Shown here: positions 9,080 through 18,497 of the stretch, in pieces
Layout: each line of letters opens with the position of its first letter
How positions within the stretch are numbered: position 1 is the first letter of the stretch
Assembly: GCF_000485595.1 (NCBI RefSeq)
Contig: NW_014578380.1
Location: forward strand, 53,784 to 75,845
Source: Priapulus caudatus
Lineage: Eukaryota > Priapulida > Priapulimorpha > Priapulimorphida > Priapulidae
Length of the DNA stretch: 22,062 bases
Direction of reading: 5' to 3'
The notes under the pieces: model-generated
Told to the model about the DNA's origin: nothing
What the model saw: the letters and a program-made list of their open reading frames with translations, nothing else
Databases searched by the model: none
Translations under genes and position numbers: made by a program

Positions 9080-9157
9080 GACTGTACTACTAGTACTAGT
9101 ACTACCAGTACCAGGGTCCAGGAGTAAGTCCTATATTATCTTACTCCTGCTACTACT

Positions 9158-9429
9158 GATGAGAGGGCCTATGCTCCCCTGGGTACTGCCGGAACGTACC
9201 CTGGTACTATCTAATATGCCAGACCGTACCTCGCCTACTTCACTAACGAGTCTAGGGAGTCGCCTACGCCTACTCCCTAACCCTAACCATAACCATAACC
9301 CTAACCCTAAATCCTAACCCTAATCCTAACCCTAACTATATCAAATAGTGACCAGGGTACGTTCCGGTATACCGGACCGTACCCAGGGTACGTTCCGGCA
9401 GTACCCTGGGGGACATAGACCCTACGAGC
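9158..9429. mobile_element. 272-bp telomere-repeat element (second copy of the 7581-8190 family)
   Basis: This is a reverse-oriented, almost complete version of the unit at 7588-7872. It has inverted ends with AGGGYCTATG and GGTACTGCCGGAACGTACCC, a middle CCCTAA tract, and the shared block GACTC..CGTTAGTG. It is inserted in ACT repeats, where GCTACTACT (9149-9157) and ACTACTACT (9430-9438) are a likely 9-bp duplication with one change. Confidence 0.75.
9271..9340. repeat. Interstitial CCCTAA-like tract
   Basis: About eleven units of CCCTAA with CCATAA and CCCTAAT variants, in the middle of the element at 9158-9429. Confidence 0.8.
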
Positions 9430-9555
9430 ACTACTACTAGTACTAGAGTAGTACCTACTACAGCTACTACTACGTACTACTACTACTACTAGTACTACTA
9501 GTACTAGTAGTAGTAACTACCAGTACTACTACTACTAGTACTACTAGTACTGTAG
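9430..9555. repeat. ACT/AGT trinucleotide tract with ACTAGT palindromes
   Basis: Imperfect runs of ACT, switching to AGT through ACTAGT and AGTACT palindromes, so it can form many small hairpins. Similar tracts lie at 9081-9118, 10620-10862 and 20880-20940. Confidence 0.8.
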
Positions 9556-9644
9556 TGATGAACTAAACCGACCAGGCTCTCCGACTGTTACACGAGTAGT
9601 ATTAAGCGAGAGGGGAACTTGTGCCAAGTTGTGGCTAGTGATGA

Positions 9645-9895
9645 ACCAGATGAGACGGGATAAGCGTTGCCGAAAGGAGGTGTTGATCAGAAGCGCTGTG
9701 CGCAGATCTTGCGCGCAGTTCCGCGGCAAGGCGCACGTGACCGCGGGAACGTCCTACGACAGTATGCAGCGCTGGCAGCTATGGATCCGTGCGCCAAATC
9801 CATAGGGCGGCGCACAGATCCATAGCTGCCAGCAAACAGTCGGCAATTTTAGCGGGGGACACAGAGGGCAGACATTTGGGACGTGGGAGCAACTC
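9645..9895 (+). repeat. Hairpin-repeat family, copy 1
   Basis: This is homologous to 21751-21985 (inverted) over about 240 bp, from CCAGATGAGACGGGATA to ACATTTGGGACGTG. The left flank carries GCGCAGTTCCGCGGCAAGGC and GTGACCGCGGGAACG. The centre is a 23-bp hairpin, arms 9771-9793 and 9811-9833, starting GCTGGCAGCTATGGATCCG. The right flank is CAGTCGGCAATTTTAGCGGG. It shows no coding similarity. More diverged relatives are at about 13640-13830 and 15215-15395. Confidence 0.75.
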
Positions 9896-9899
9896 GCGA

Positions 9900-10560
9900 C
9901 TTACATGGGGGGTCGTACACATGGGGGGGGGCGAGAGCAAAGCTTATGATTTCGCCGTGGTTCCATTTCCGTGTGGTCTTACGCGTTTTCACTATAAGTT
10001 CCAAACATCAGAGAAATCGGACCATTATTTAATGGGAAATTTTATAAAATAGTGATACGAAATAGTACGCGGATTGTGCGCCCAGTTACCTCTTTGAAAT
10101 CATACGCTCTTTAAAAATCGCCATTCGCTGCATTTCTCCAGAGCTCCGCCCACTTTAAAAATAGTGTTAGCATTGTGGCAGTGGTATCCTGAGTGTACGA
10201 ACGAGTTAGTATTTTGATTTTCGATTTTCGATGACAGCAGTAAGACGAAAGTGGAGCATTTCAATACAGCTTACTTCATTAAAGCATTATATGTAGTATG
10301 TAATCATTTCCTGAGAGTTTCTATATATAAACAATTAAGACATTATCTGACATCTCTATCATCTATGTGACCTTACCTTATATCATACGCACCCCTAGTC
10401 CGCAAATGCAGACGTTATAACTCCGCTTTGCTAATATGAGGGTGTGGGTTTATCATGACCCCCATTACTGGGGTCTGCGTCGGCTCGGACTAATGCCCCA
10501 CTGCCATTGTCATTGTCAGTATGAGCAACTAGCTAGAGTAAATAAATTGCTTGCTATATA
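9900..10560. other. Unannotated intergenic stretch
   Basis: I recognise no gene or mobile element here. There is a short G run at 9922-9931 and a tiny hairpin GACCCC/GGGGTC (10457-10475). Confidence 0.5.
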
Positions 10561-10570
10561 AGCAGGGGTT

Positions 10571-10690
10571 GTCTAGTAATAGTATAGGGGTATTCTAACC
10601 CTAGCAAAGACCGTTTCTTGGAGCTAGTAGTAGTACTAGCTCTAGTACTATACTATATATATAGTATTAGTACTAGTAGTAATAGCTGTA
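10571..10690. repeat. Dispersed repeat pair, copy A
   Basis: The block TAGTATAGGGGTATTCTAAC, then CCTAGCAAAG...CGTTTCT.GGAGCTAGTAG and an ACTATACTATATA stretch, recurs in reverse complement at 20881-20994. It leads into the AGT-rich tract to its right. Confidence 0.7.
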
Positions 10691-10862
10691 GTACTATAGT
10701 AATAATTAGTAGTAAGAGTACTAGTAGTCTAGTAGTACTAGTACTAGTAGTAGTAACTAGTAGTAGTACTAGTACTTAGTAGTAGTAACTAGTAGTAGTA
10801 CTAGTACTAGTAGTAGTAGTAGTAACTAGTACTAGTACTAGTAGTAGTAGTAGTAGTAGTAC
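10620..10862. repeat. AGT/ACTAGT low-complexity tract
   Basis: Long imperfect TAG/AGT repeats with many ACTAGT and AGTACT palindromes, ending in a G run (10863-10872). Confidence 0.85.
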
Positions 10863-10909
10863 TGGGGGGGGGGAAGTAGCTAAGTATAGCCCTAGTACTA
10901 GTAGTAGGT

Positions 10910-10990
10910 ACTAGGTATATACATACATATTATACAACATCATATATATATATAGGATGTGTTGTATATATATCTATGGTATATAGTAGA
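10910..10990. repeat. AT-rich inverted repeat
   Basis: ATACAACATC and GATGTGTTGTAT face each other around a (TA)n centre, within a TA-rich region. It could extrude as a cruciform but has no other feature. Confidence 0.5.
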
Positions 10991-11294
10991 CTAGTTCTAT
11001 GAATATGAAGGAATGCACTAATAACACTGGTCATTTCACCTGTAAAGGACAAACGGCAACTGAATGAAGTTATGGTAAAACTCACAACGTGATGGTGGTG
11101 ATGGTGTGTATATAGCGTAGTTACGCCATCTATCGGACGGCATATGTGCTAGACTGACGTTTGTACGGGCCGTATACCGGTCATGTATAAACATGGGAAA
11201 TTTGCCCAGCAACAGCGCTCGGCTCGCTGGTAGGCGCACGTGACGAGACACGTCTCGGTGATTGGCAGTCGCCGTGGGCGTGTCTCGACGGAAA

Positions 11295-11571
11295 ACGTTT
11301 AAAATTGTTAACGGTTTTTTACAGCAAACCAAGCGCGCCGACTAGCCAAACATTTTGTACGAGCATTTGTAGGAAATGTGTACCTACCTGGGTACTGAAA
11401 GCCGTCGTGCAATGGCCAGAACTGCTGAACGCACTTATTATACGGCTTTGGCATTTACTAGGACCCGTTGAAGCTTATAGCTCCTGGTGGAAAGGCAGCG
11501 AATAAGTCGAAGTTTGCCGCTGCGCGGCGTTTGCGCGCTTCGCGCGGATATCCGGGCTGCAGATCGTCTAG
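11295..11571 (+). repeat. Dispersed repeat of about 280 bp, copy X
   Basis: It aligns with 16055-16341 in the same orientation. Shared blocks are a TTAAA/GCGCGCC segment at the left, GCCAGAACTGCT in the middle, GGCAGCGA, and a nearly identical last 38 bp (11534-11571) that contains TATCCGGGCTGCAGATCGTC. The sharp common right end and the more diverged body fit an old SINE-like or DNA element. No Pol III boxes were identified, so the class stays open. Confidence 0.6.
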
Positions 11572-11649
11572 CTTAGCTAAAGTGCAATCAACTTTTACTG
11601 AGTACTCGACGTCAACAACATCAAATGCGCAGCAGTGCAGGTGCGTTAC

Positions 11650-11675
11650 ATAGAATAGTACCGGTACTATTCTAT
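11650..11675. repeat. Perfect 26-bp palindrome
   Basis: ATAGAATAGTACC followed by its exact reverse complement with no spacer. It is followed by an AT-rich run to 11720. Confidence 0.85.
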
Positions 11676-11720
11676 ATTATTTTATATATTCTATATTCTA
11701 CATCTATATATTATATACTG

Positions 11721-12880
11721 GCAGAGAATCGTTGTCACGCATAATATGAGTAACTATGCATAGTATTCTCTGATTGCGATGTATTCGCATCTTAATCACT
11801 GAGTAATATATATACATGTGACAATCGTTCAATTAATCGTTCAACTTCAAGGGGGTGTGTATCCAATGACAATGTGATAGACCGGAAGCATTAAAGATCA
11901 TGCATCAAAATTTGCGAGGCACATACCCCCACAATTTTGCGGCACAAAACTGTTCATGGTCGTACAGTAGGCACGTTCTTCCTACAGGCCCTTGAGTTAG
12001 GGTACAAATTAACTAGCTTTTATTTTACATGGTTGGATAAAGCGGTTCGCTTGTACTTAACTTAAGTTTGCATCTTAGGAAGCACATACTGTTGCTGTAT
12101 GTGCTGCTAGCTCATGTCTACGTTCTGACCCCCCCCCCCCCAGTCATATTTTAATTTCACCATCGCTGTTGTCGTCATCATCATTGTATTCCATCAGTAA
12201 CTCTAATGTAATTCTAAACAAGTCACTGCTGGATTGCCTATCCTAATGTAGACATGGCATTAGTATAGATGGCTTGAAGTGGCTTGGAAGTGGTTTATCT
12301 GTTCGTAGCAGTTAATCTAAGCTCCACTGATGAAAGTATTTTTTCTCACATGATTCTGGACGTAATGCGGCCATGATGCCGAGGTGCGCCGAGGATTGAC
12401 ATTTTGTGTCTTCCAATCACAGCCTACGCCGCACCTCTCTATAATATAATATAAGGTGGGGACCCATCACAATACCAAATCGGCGATCTCAGGTACTAGG
12501 GCATTCTGCTAGGCTAGAACGGTTTCCTACGATAAAGTTTGGCACAAAAACGAAAATAGCACGCCGTTTAGCGCACTGCGCTACGTCCTTCTGTTGGATT
12601 TTGGCATCTCCGTAATCAGCATAAGCCCCGCCTTCTTTGTTGATGGGCATGAATGGGGCGTCAACGACGTGACCCGTTACTGCGTGTAGGTGTTTGGCGA
12701 GACTGTTTGCTTTTTGTAAATAATGAAAGGCCCGGCCGATGCATTTCGCACCGAAGTGGAAAAATTAGGCATTTTTACCCGCTTTCGGAAGTGAACGAGT
12801 GCGTCATTCATTGAACATTGAAGTTTTTCTTAAAATTAAATAACTCCGAAAATCCATAACCGCGCTACTCGATTGTTTTA
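11721..12880. other. Unannotated intergenic stretch
   Basis: I found no gene. Minor items are a small hairpin with 9-bp arms AGCACATAC and GTATGTGCT (12081-12105) and a C homopolymer (12128-12141). From about 12540 the sequence becomes richer in CpG. Confidence 0.5.
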
Positions 12881-13128
12881 GCCAATGAACGTAGCTGTGT
12901 TTGTGACGTCTTGCCCGCGCTTTATGCTTGGCTTAGCGGGCCTCAAAATGGATATTGGAGGCAGGCACCTCGCAACCCGCGTGTTTGTTTACATATATTA
13001 TAGCTTTGTGACGTACGTTACAGTGTTTGGGAGTTCTGCGATGATAACCTCGTAATTTCTCACATTTCTTAAGGTGCATTGAACATTTTACCAATTTAGT
13101 GGTGTCAGTTAGTCACGGATATGTCACA
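12880..13128 (+). promoter_or_regulatory. Weak candidate promoter and first coding exon
   Basis: A CCAAT box (12882-12886) and a CRE-like TGACGTC (12904-12910) lie in a CpG-containing stretch. Further on, ATGTCACA is followed by a consensus donor, GTAAGT (13129). The exon would encode fewer than three codons, and no downstream exon was recognised, so this is only a suggestion. Confidence 0.2.
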
Positions 13129-13249
13129 GTAAGTACTAACCGTATATGTTTCACATACGTTCACCTATTTTGCACACAGGCAGTCGATCATTGTGAAAAA
13201 TTGTGTGAAGATTTATTTTTATTGAGACGTTCCAAGCTGCCTGTGGTAC

Positions 13250-13330
13250 AAGGATAGAGAGCATGGCGAGATTGACAACTATGTAGCATAACACATCGGC
13301 TTTGCTCTCACAACCATGCTCTCTATCCTT
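13250..13330. repeat. 17-bp inverted repeat
   Basis: AAGGATAGAGAGCATGG (13250-13266) is repeated exactly in reverse complement at 13314-13330, with 47 bp between. No target duplication was seen. It could be a small foldback element or a template-switch product. Confidence 0.7.
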
Positions 13331-13624
13331 GAGCCCTTTCATCAGTCTTGTACGTCAATGCACGTGCGCCAAGAGCCATAAACTCAACACAATTTCATCT
13401 CTGTTATTGTTTATACGCCTGAATGCGTGATTCATCAGGGAGGGGGTGCATGTAAGAGGGAGACATTTAATTTGGGGTTCCAAAAAACACAATTCCACTT
13501 GACAATTTCAGGGGCCATTTCAATTGGAAGCTCTGCATAATGGACCACCAACAAGTCCTTTGACTGACTAGTCAAAAAATTCAAAGGTCTGCATATTGCT
13601 CTTATTTAGCCGCCGATAGTTCTG

Positions 13625-13830
13625 ATTTAGAACAAAGTCTTCATTGTTATCTCCTAAAACTACAGACCATTCGCTGACCGCTGTGGAGAAATGCGCCAGG
13701 CCTCGAATTTGGCGCACGTCTCCACTGCGGACAGCGCTTCATACTTGAACATCCTCGCAGTCGCGTGCGCATATCCCGCGGAACTGCGCGTCTCATCCAC
13801 GCGCAGCGCTCGGGATCAACAGCAAAGCTG
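13625..13830 (-). repeat. Hairpin-repeat family, copy 2 (diverged)
   Basis: Read on the minus strand it aligns with copy 1. GGATCAAC, GCGCAGCGCT, GCGCAGTTCCGCGG and GCGCACGCGAC are shared on one side, and GCGAATGGTCTG..GTTTTAG on the other. The central hairpin (13678-13698 with 13710-13730) differs much from copy 1 but still pairs over 21 bp with three mismatches. Confidence 0.65.
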
Positions 13831-13839
13831 TGCCACGCA

Positions 13840-14880
13840 ATCTTGTATCATGTCTCTCTGGTTGTTAACAGTGTTGGATAATTTACCAGATTTAAAAAAA
13901 TGGTCATTAAAGACCCATTCTCAAAATTAATTTATCTACATAGGATTTCACTTGTAAGTTGTAACCTCGTGTATAAGCATGAAGTGTCGATGTAAACTAG
14001 ATCTATAATTGTTATTCGCATGCCAACTGGCTCTTACAATGAAACCAACGTGAGTTTCTAGTAATTAAGCCACCACCTGCATCGGTCAGGGGCTGTGTTG
14101 TTTGCATTGTGCGAGCCAAGTGCCCTCGTTTCCTCTGCTGCAAATTGATGGAGGGGCACGTGATCAAAATATAGCCACAGGAGCTTTAGTTAAATGCAAT
14201 TAGAAAGCAGATAATAAGATGTGCCTCACTAAACGAATTTTATATTTTGTGAGATATAAAAGCAATTGGATGATGTAATTAGGGGCGTGATGCAGTGACA
14301 ACTAATGTGAATGCATTGCACGCGAAATTTTATTTGCGTAGTCGTAACCTTTTGCAGCTCACTTTATTTTGAACTGTGCATGACACAGCAAATGCTGTCC
14401 AACAATAAGAAATTGCTTTCGCACATATATATGAAATTCGCCCCTCTCCATTTTGCATGGCATGCTACTGCCCCCTACAGGATGTAAAATGCTAATTCAT
14501 GCATGCCGGTTCTATAATGACATTCTATGAAATTCAACAATGAAACACAGTCAAGCGTGGGAGGCAATGCTCCGATTTAAGTTTAACACGGCTGCACTCG
14601 CTTTCACACTCGACCTAGCAGCGGATTTTAACAGCGCCGTAATCTAACGTCTGCTACAAAATGCGGCCTTCGGAAAAGTCGCGTTGCGGCTGACCAGCAC
14701 GGCTAAATTCTAACCAGTTGCCTCCATGGTTCCTCGCCTATGGCCTGGGTGTAGTGCGGTGTGCTACCAAGAGTTTCTGTCCTGGGTGATAGTGAGCCAT
14801 CTACTGGGCCCTGCTCTGGCAGTGATCTCTCATAGCGTCACGCACAGAATAGCATTCGCAATCTGAGGCAAGGCGCATTT
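13840..14880. other. Unannotated intergenic stretch
   Basis: No gene, RNA or mobile element is recognised. Composition is mixed, AT-rich to about 14560 and more balanced afterwards. Confidence 0.5.
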
Positions 14881-14904
14881 CGGGAGACTGTTTGTCCGCC
14901 TATA

Positions 14905-15030
14905 CTACCTGCATGCCTTCATGCCTGTTGTATACCTGCCCGTCTGTGCTGCCGCAGCCTAGCTGCCCTCATGGCTGTTCTACCTGCCTGCTGGCTTGTA
15001 GTGCCTGCCTGCTTGCCTGCTATGCATCCA
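14905..15030. repeat. Degenerate CTGCCTGC low-complexity tract
   Basis: Many copies of CCTGC and CTGCC, interrupted by ATG and TGT, resembling a decayed tetranucleotide repeat. The open frames across it are repeat artefacts. Confidence 0.65.
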
Positions 15031-15204
15031 CAGTCTCCTGAGTATAGTGCACACATCTCTATCGTAGCAGTGACGCGCACGCGCGGTTTTAAGCCGGGCT
15101 GCTCTCAGCCCCCGCTCGCTCGCACACTTCCAAGTTCAAGCCGCGTTTCATGCTGTTGATAGAAGCTGCGTTTGCATTTATCCAGAGAGACCGGATACAA
15201 GATG

Positions 15205-15395
15205 GCCTTGCGCAAAAGATGCGTTGTTCCTCGACCGCCGAAAGCGGTTAAGCCGCGCACTTCCGCGGGACTGGGCGCACGCGGCCGCGGGATCTATGCG
15301 TAAGCTCCCCGCTATACGCATTCGCGCGCCGAAGGAAGGCGGCGCGCGAATGCGTATAGCGGGCAGCGTAACATCGCGGAGTTTTCGGGACACGT
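15205..15395 (+). repeat. Hairpin-repeat family, copy 3 (diverged)
   Basis: It contains GCGCACTTCCGCGGGACTGG and GGCCGCGGGATC on the left, aligned to copy 1, and GCGTAACATCGCGGAGTTTT, then GGGACAC, on the right. The central hairpin is a perfect 23-bp stem (15308-15330 with 15341-15363), starting CCCGCTATACGCATTCG, with a 10-nt loop. Its sequence differs from the other copies but pairs perfectly. Confidence 0.65.
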
Positions 15396-15399
15396 ACGT

Positions 15400-16050
15400 A
15401 CATCGGCTCGGCTACATCGGCTTTCGAGGGGGGGTTTCCGATTATGGATTGACACGCGTTTGTACATCCTCGCCGTCGTACCGTCACCTGCCGTATTTTC
15501 CTACCTTATCTGGCGTTCTCCCACTATCTTTCTCTCTTTCTCGCACTCCCCGCAGTCTGTCTCTCTCTCTCTCTCTCGCTCTCGCTCGCTCTGCCGCCAC
15601 GGGTTATGTGCATATATATATTTGTGTGTCAGTGGCGGCGCGTGTTTTACGATTAGCTACGTGTAAAAACTCCCACGGCCACGCAGCCGCGTGCTCGCAC
15701 GACGTGCCGTCGCCACCCAGGCAGCGCGCGGGTCAAGAGGACATATCAAATTCCATATTGCTATCGCTTGCGATCTTACTATCCGAACTCGAAGGAATTC
15801 TCAGTGTAAACATCCATCAATCAGTCAGGCCTGCGGAGAACTAAGATGGCTGGTGGCCCACGTCACGACTCCAGCTAGACTCGTACGGGCCTTAACTCGG
15901 CCAAGTATCTTTCGCTACACTAAAGTTATAGTTAGTGGAGCGTGTCAAACTCTCCACCGCGGGGCAGTCTAAGGAAAATTCTCTGGAAAATCCCTCGAAG
16001 AGAGCCTCGTCGCGCCATTCATTGGGACGCGATATGTACGAGAATAAGTT
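15400..16050. other. CpG-containing, pyrimidine-rich stretch without recognised gene
   Basis: A CT-rich run at 15520-15595 contains CTCTCTCT blocks, and GC-rich sequence follows at 15670-15740. TAAGATGGCTGG (15842-15853) resembles a YY1 site at a start codon, but the frame closes after ten codons. I cannot support a gene. Confidence 0.4.
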
Positions 16051-16054
16051 CAGG

Positions 16055-16341
16055 GCGTTAAATTAAATAAATTAGAAATCGCTTTTATAGACGAAAACGT
16101 AACGCGCCAACCAAAAAAATTAGCAATTACGACCATTGGATTTATTCTCGCCCTACGTGCAGAGTCGAAAGGCTTCTGCAATCGCCAGAACTGCTCAATT
16201 GACCGATTCTCGGGCTTTCTGTAGTACCCAGAGGGATTCGAGTAGTTAGTTCTACATAGAGGGCAGCGAGTTGGATGAAAAGGCGCCACGAGGTGGCGCT
16301 GTTCGCGCTTCGCGCGTATATCCGGGCTGCAGATCGTCTAG
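16055..16341 (+). repeat. Dispersed repeat of about 290 bp, copy Y
   Basis: This is the partner of 11295-11571. It shares GCCAGAACTGCT, GGGCAGCGA and the near-identical end block containing CGCGCTTCGCGCG and TATCCGGGCTGCAGATCGTC. It carries an extra small palindrome, GGCGCCACGAGGTGGCGC, just before the conserved end. Confidence 0.6.
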
Positions 16342-16372
16342 TATATCACTGCTGCGCGACGTAGGCGTACAT

Positions 16373-16401
16373 GTACGTGCGTGTGTGTGTGTGTGTGTGT
16401 G
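16373..16401. repeat. GT microsatellite 1
   Basis: About eleven uninterrupted GT units, preceded by GTACGTGC. Confidence 0.95.
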
Positions 16402-16583
16402 CCATCAAGCGACTGACTGACTACACTAAGTCTTGTCATTTGGACGCTGCCTGGGGAGAAGTATATATGGGCTCTCGCGGGCACTCTATTGTGTCTGAGA
16501 ACTATATAAAGCAAGCAACGGCAAGTCGGTGTATGAGAAGCTGGCGACAGGTAAGATGAATTGTAACGTTGCACGCGGCAACG

Positions 16584-16652
16584 AGCGTGCGTGCGTGCGC
16601 GCGTGTGTATGTGTCTGAGTGTGTGTGTGTGTGTGTGTGTGTGTCCGTGTGT

Positions 16653-16688
<36 letters not shown>

Positions 16689-16720
16689 GTGTGTGTGTCT
16701 GTGTGTGCGTGCGTGTGTTG
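16584..16720. repeat. GT microsatellite 2 with an internal duplication
   Basis: GCGT and GT repeats. A block ending GTGTCCGTGTGTGTGTCTGT occurs twice, so the tract has grown by duplicating a longer unit as well as by slippage. Long open frames in all phases here are repeat artefacts. Confidence 0.95.
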
Positions 16721-16857
16721 CCCCCATTCAGTGCTTGTCAACGTTCAATCGCTATTCAAGTTGGTGTTTGGCGTAGTTTATAAAGGTCGCGTTGCTGCAC
16801 CTGAAGCGAGATCATTTCGCCAAGGTTGCTCACGGCGTGCACATGTGTAAGAGAGAA

Positions 16858-16914
16858 TGTGTGAGAGAGCGAGAGAGAGAGACCGTGTGTGTGTGTGAGT
16901 GTGCGTGAGTGCGT

Positions 16915-16965
<51 letters not shown>

Positions 16966-17045
16966 TGCGTGCGTGTGCGCGCGCGCGCGCGTTTGTGCGT
17001 TTGCGCACACGAGCGCGTGTGTCTGTGTGTCTGTGCGTGTGTATG
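16858..17045. repeat. Compound GA / GT / GCGT / GC microsatellite
   Basis: The order is GAGA, GT, GT with GAGT, GT again, GCGT, then alternating GC (16976-16992) and mixed GT. Alternating purine-pyrimidine over more than 100 bp favours Z-DNA. Confidence 0.9.
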
Positions 17046-17292
17046 TGACATGTCTCTCTCTCCCCTCCCCTCTCTCACTCTGAGAGCAGTCATTCACATT
17101 TACACACAAACACTAGGCAGTCACTCGTCTGCGGTGAGCCAGCGTCGAAGCGTGTCATTCGTGTCTCGTTTCAGCAACGTCGAGCAATTTTAGTCGCTCA
17201 AGCACAGCATGTTAGCCAGAGACCTATTCTTGGATGAGATGGATGAAATTTGATAGAGACGGCATGAGGGCGGCCCAATATTATATATTATT

Positions 17293-18051
17293 GTATCCCC
17301 CGCGACGAAGTTGGCGGAGATACTATGGTTTCATGTCTCTCCAGCCGCCGCCGCCGCTCGGTCCGCCGCAGAGAATTTCCCTTCCGCTCTATAACTCGAC
17401 GCCTAATTGACCTAGCGTGACCAAACTTGGTATACTTACACATCTTGGGGAGAAGATGAGCAGCGTACCAAAACCAGGTCACTACGACCTTTATTTGACC
17501 TTTACCTTGACCTTGATCATATTTCACTTCCGCTCTTTAACTCGGCCCCTAATTGACCTAGCGCTACCAAACTTGGTATACTTACACATCTTGGGGAGAA
17601 GGTGTGTCGCGTACCAAAACCAGGTCACTACGACCTTTATTTGACCCTTTACCTTGACCTTGATAATTTTTCCCTTCCGCTCTATAACTCGGTCCCTAAT
17701 TGACCTAGCGCTACCAAACTTGGTATACTTACACATTTTGGGGAGAATGTGTGTTGCGTACCAAAACAAGGTCACTGCGGCTTTTATTTGACCTTGACCT
17801 TGATCATATTTCTCTTCCACTCTATAACTCGGCCCCTAATTGACCTAGCGTGACCAAACTTGGTATACTTACACTTCTTGTGGAGAAGGTGTGTCGCGTA
17901 CCAAAACCAGGTCACTGCAACCTTTATTTGACCTTGACCTTGACCTTGACCTTCATCATATTTCCCTTCCGCTCTATAACTCTGTCCCTAATTGACCTAG
18001 CGCGACCAAACTTCGTATACTTACACATCTTGGGGAGAACACGGGGGATAC
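17293..18051. repeat. Tandem-repeat element, about 4.5 units of 140-152 bp with TGACCT half-sites
   Basis: Units begin at CTTCCGCTCTATAACTCG near 17381, 17527, 17674, 17814 and 17966. Each holds ATTGACCTAGCG, CAAACTTGGTATACTTACAC, CTTGGGGAGAA, ACCAAAACCAGGTCACT and a terminal TGACCTTGACCTTGATCAT. The unit differs in length mainly by the number of TGACCT copies. The left edge is a hairpin, GTATCCCCCGC with GCGGAGATAC (17293-17323), followed by CCG repeats. The right edge ends GGGGGATAC (18043-18051), inverted to the left edge. The inverted ends suggest that the array is the body of a mobile element. Confidence 0.8.
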
Positions 18052-18054
18052 ATG

Positions 18055-18490
18055 TAGTTGGCGACAACTGCCCTTTCTAGTTATTAATTAATTTGTAATT
18101 AAACGTTTGTATTTAATTATAATGTCTTATTGATGAGGAACAATTCAAATTATTGTCTATATCGGATAACAACATTTGCAAACAACTAAATGAAGAGCTA
18201 ATCATTAGACCCACATGCGCATAGCAAGACGGTGATGTTTGCTGAAGTGCTTATGACTTCACGCGGTCCCTGTACGATTCACAAAATGACCAAAAACCGA
18301 CATAATTCTTCTAAATTTATCATTCTCTCGTTCACCGGCTGTGATCGGCTAGCGACAGTACAAGCTGAAGACGTGTGTATTGTTACGTATGAGATGAGGG
18401 CCACTTTATCAGCATCTGTGGAGAAGATGTGATTTCTATTATACGATTCCTAATGTACGAAATGTACGATCTATGTATTTTATGTTGGTA
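18055..18490. other. Unannotated intergenic stretch
   Basis: AT-rich to 18190, then mixed. The open frame at 18232-18432 shows no recognisable domain, and I see no splice or family evidence for it. Confidence 0.45.
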
Positions 18491-18497
18491 TTAAACG

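Noticed and set aside
9645-9895. Helitron 3' end as explanation for the hairpin repeats
   Set aside because: Helitron hairpins lie about 10 bp from a CTRR terminus. Here homology continues about 60 bp past the hairpin, and no CTRR end at a fixed distance was seen.
15224-15844. 206-residue plus-strand open frame
   Set aside because: It covers a hairpin repeat, a CT-rich run and GC-rich DNA with few stops. No domain, and the composition is explained by the repeats.
16338-17193. Long open frames in several phases, rich in His-Thr or Cys-Val
   Set aside because: They are translations of GT/CA and GCGT microsatellites. Frames stay open on both strands because the repeat has few stops.
17288-18080. 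Repeated similar open frames over the TGACCT array
   Set aside because: The frames exist only because the 140-152 bp units are similar. Unit lengths are mostly not multiples of three, and there is no known domain.
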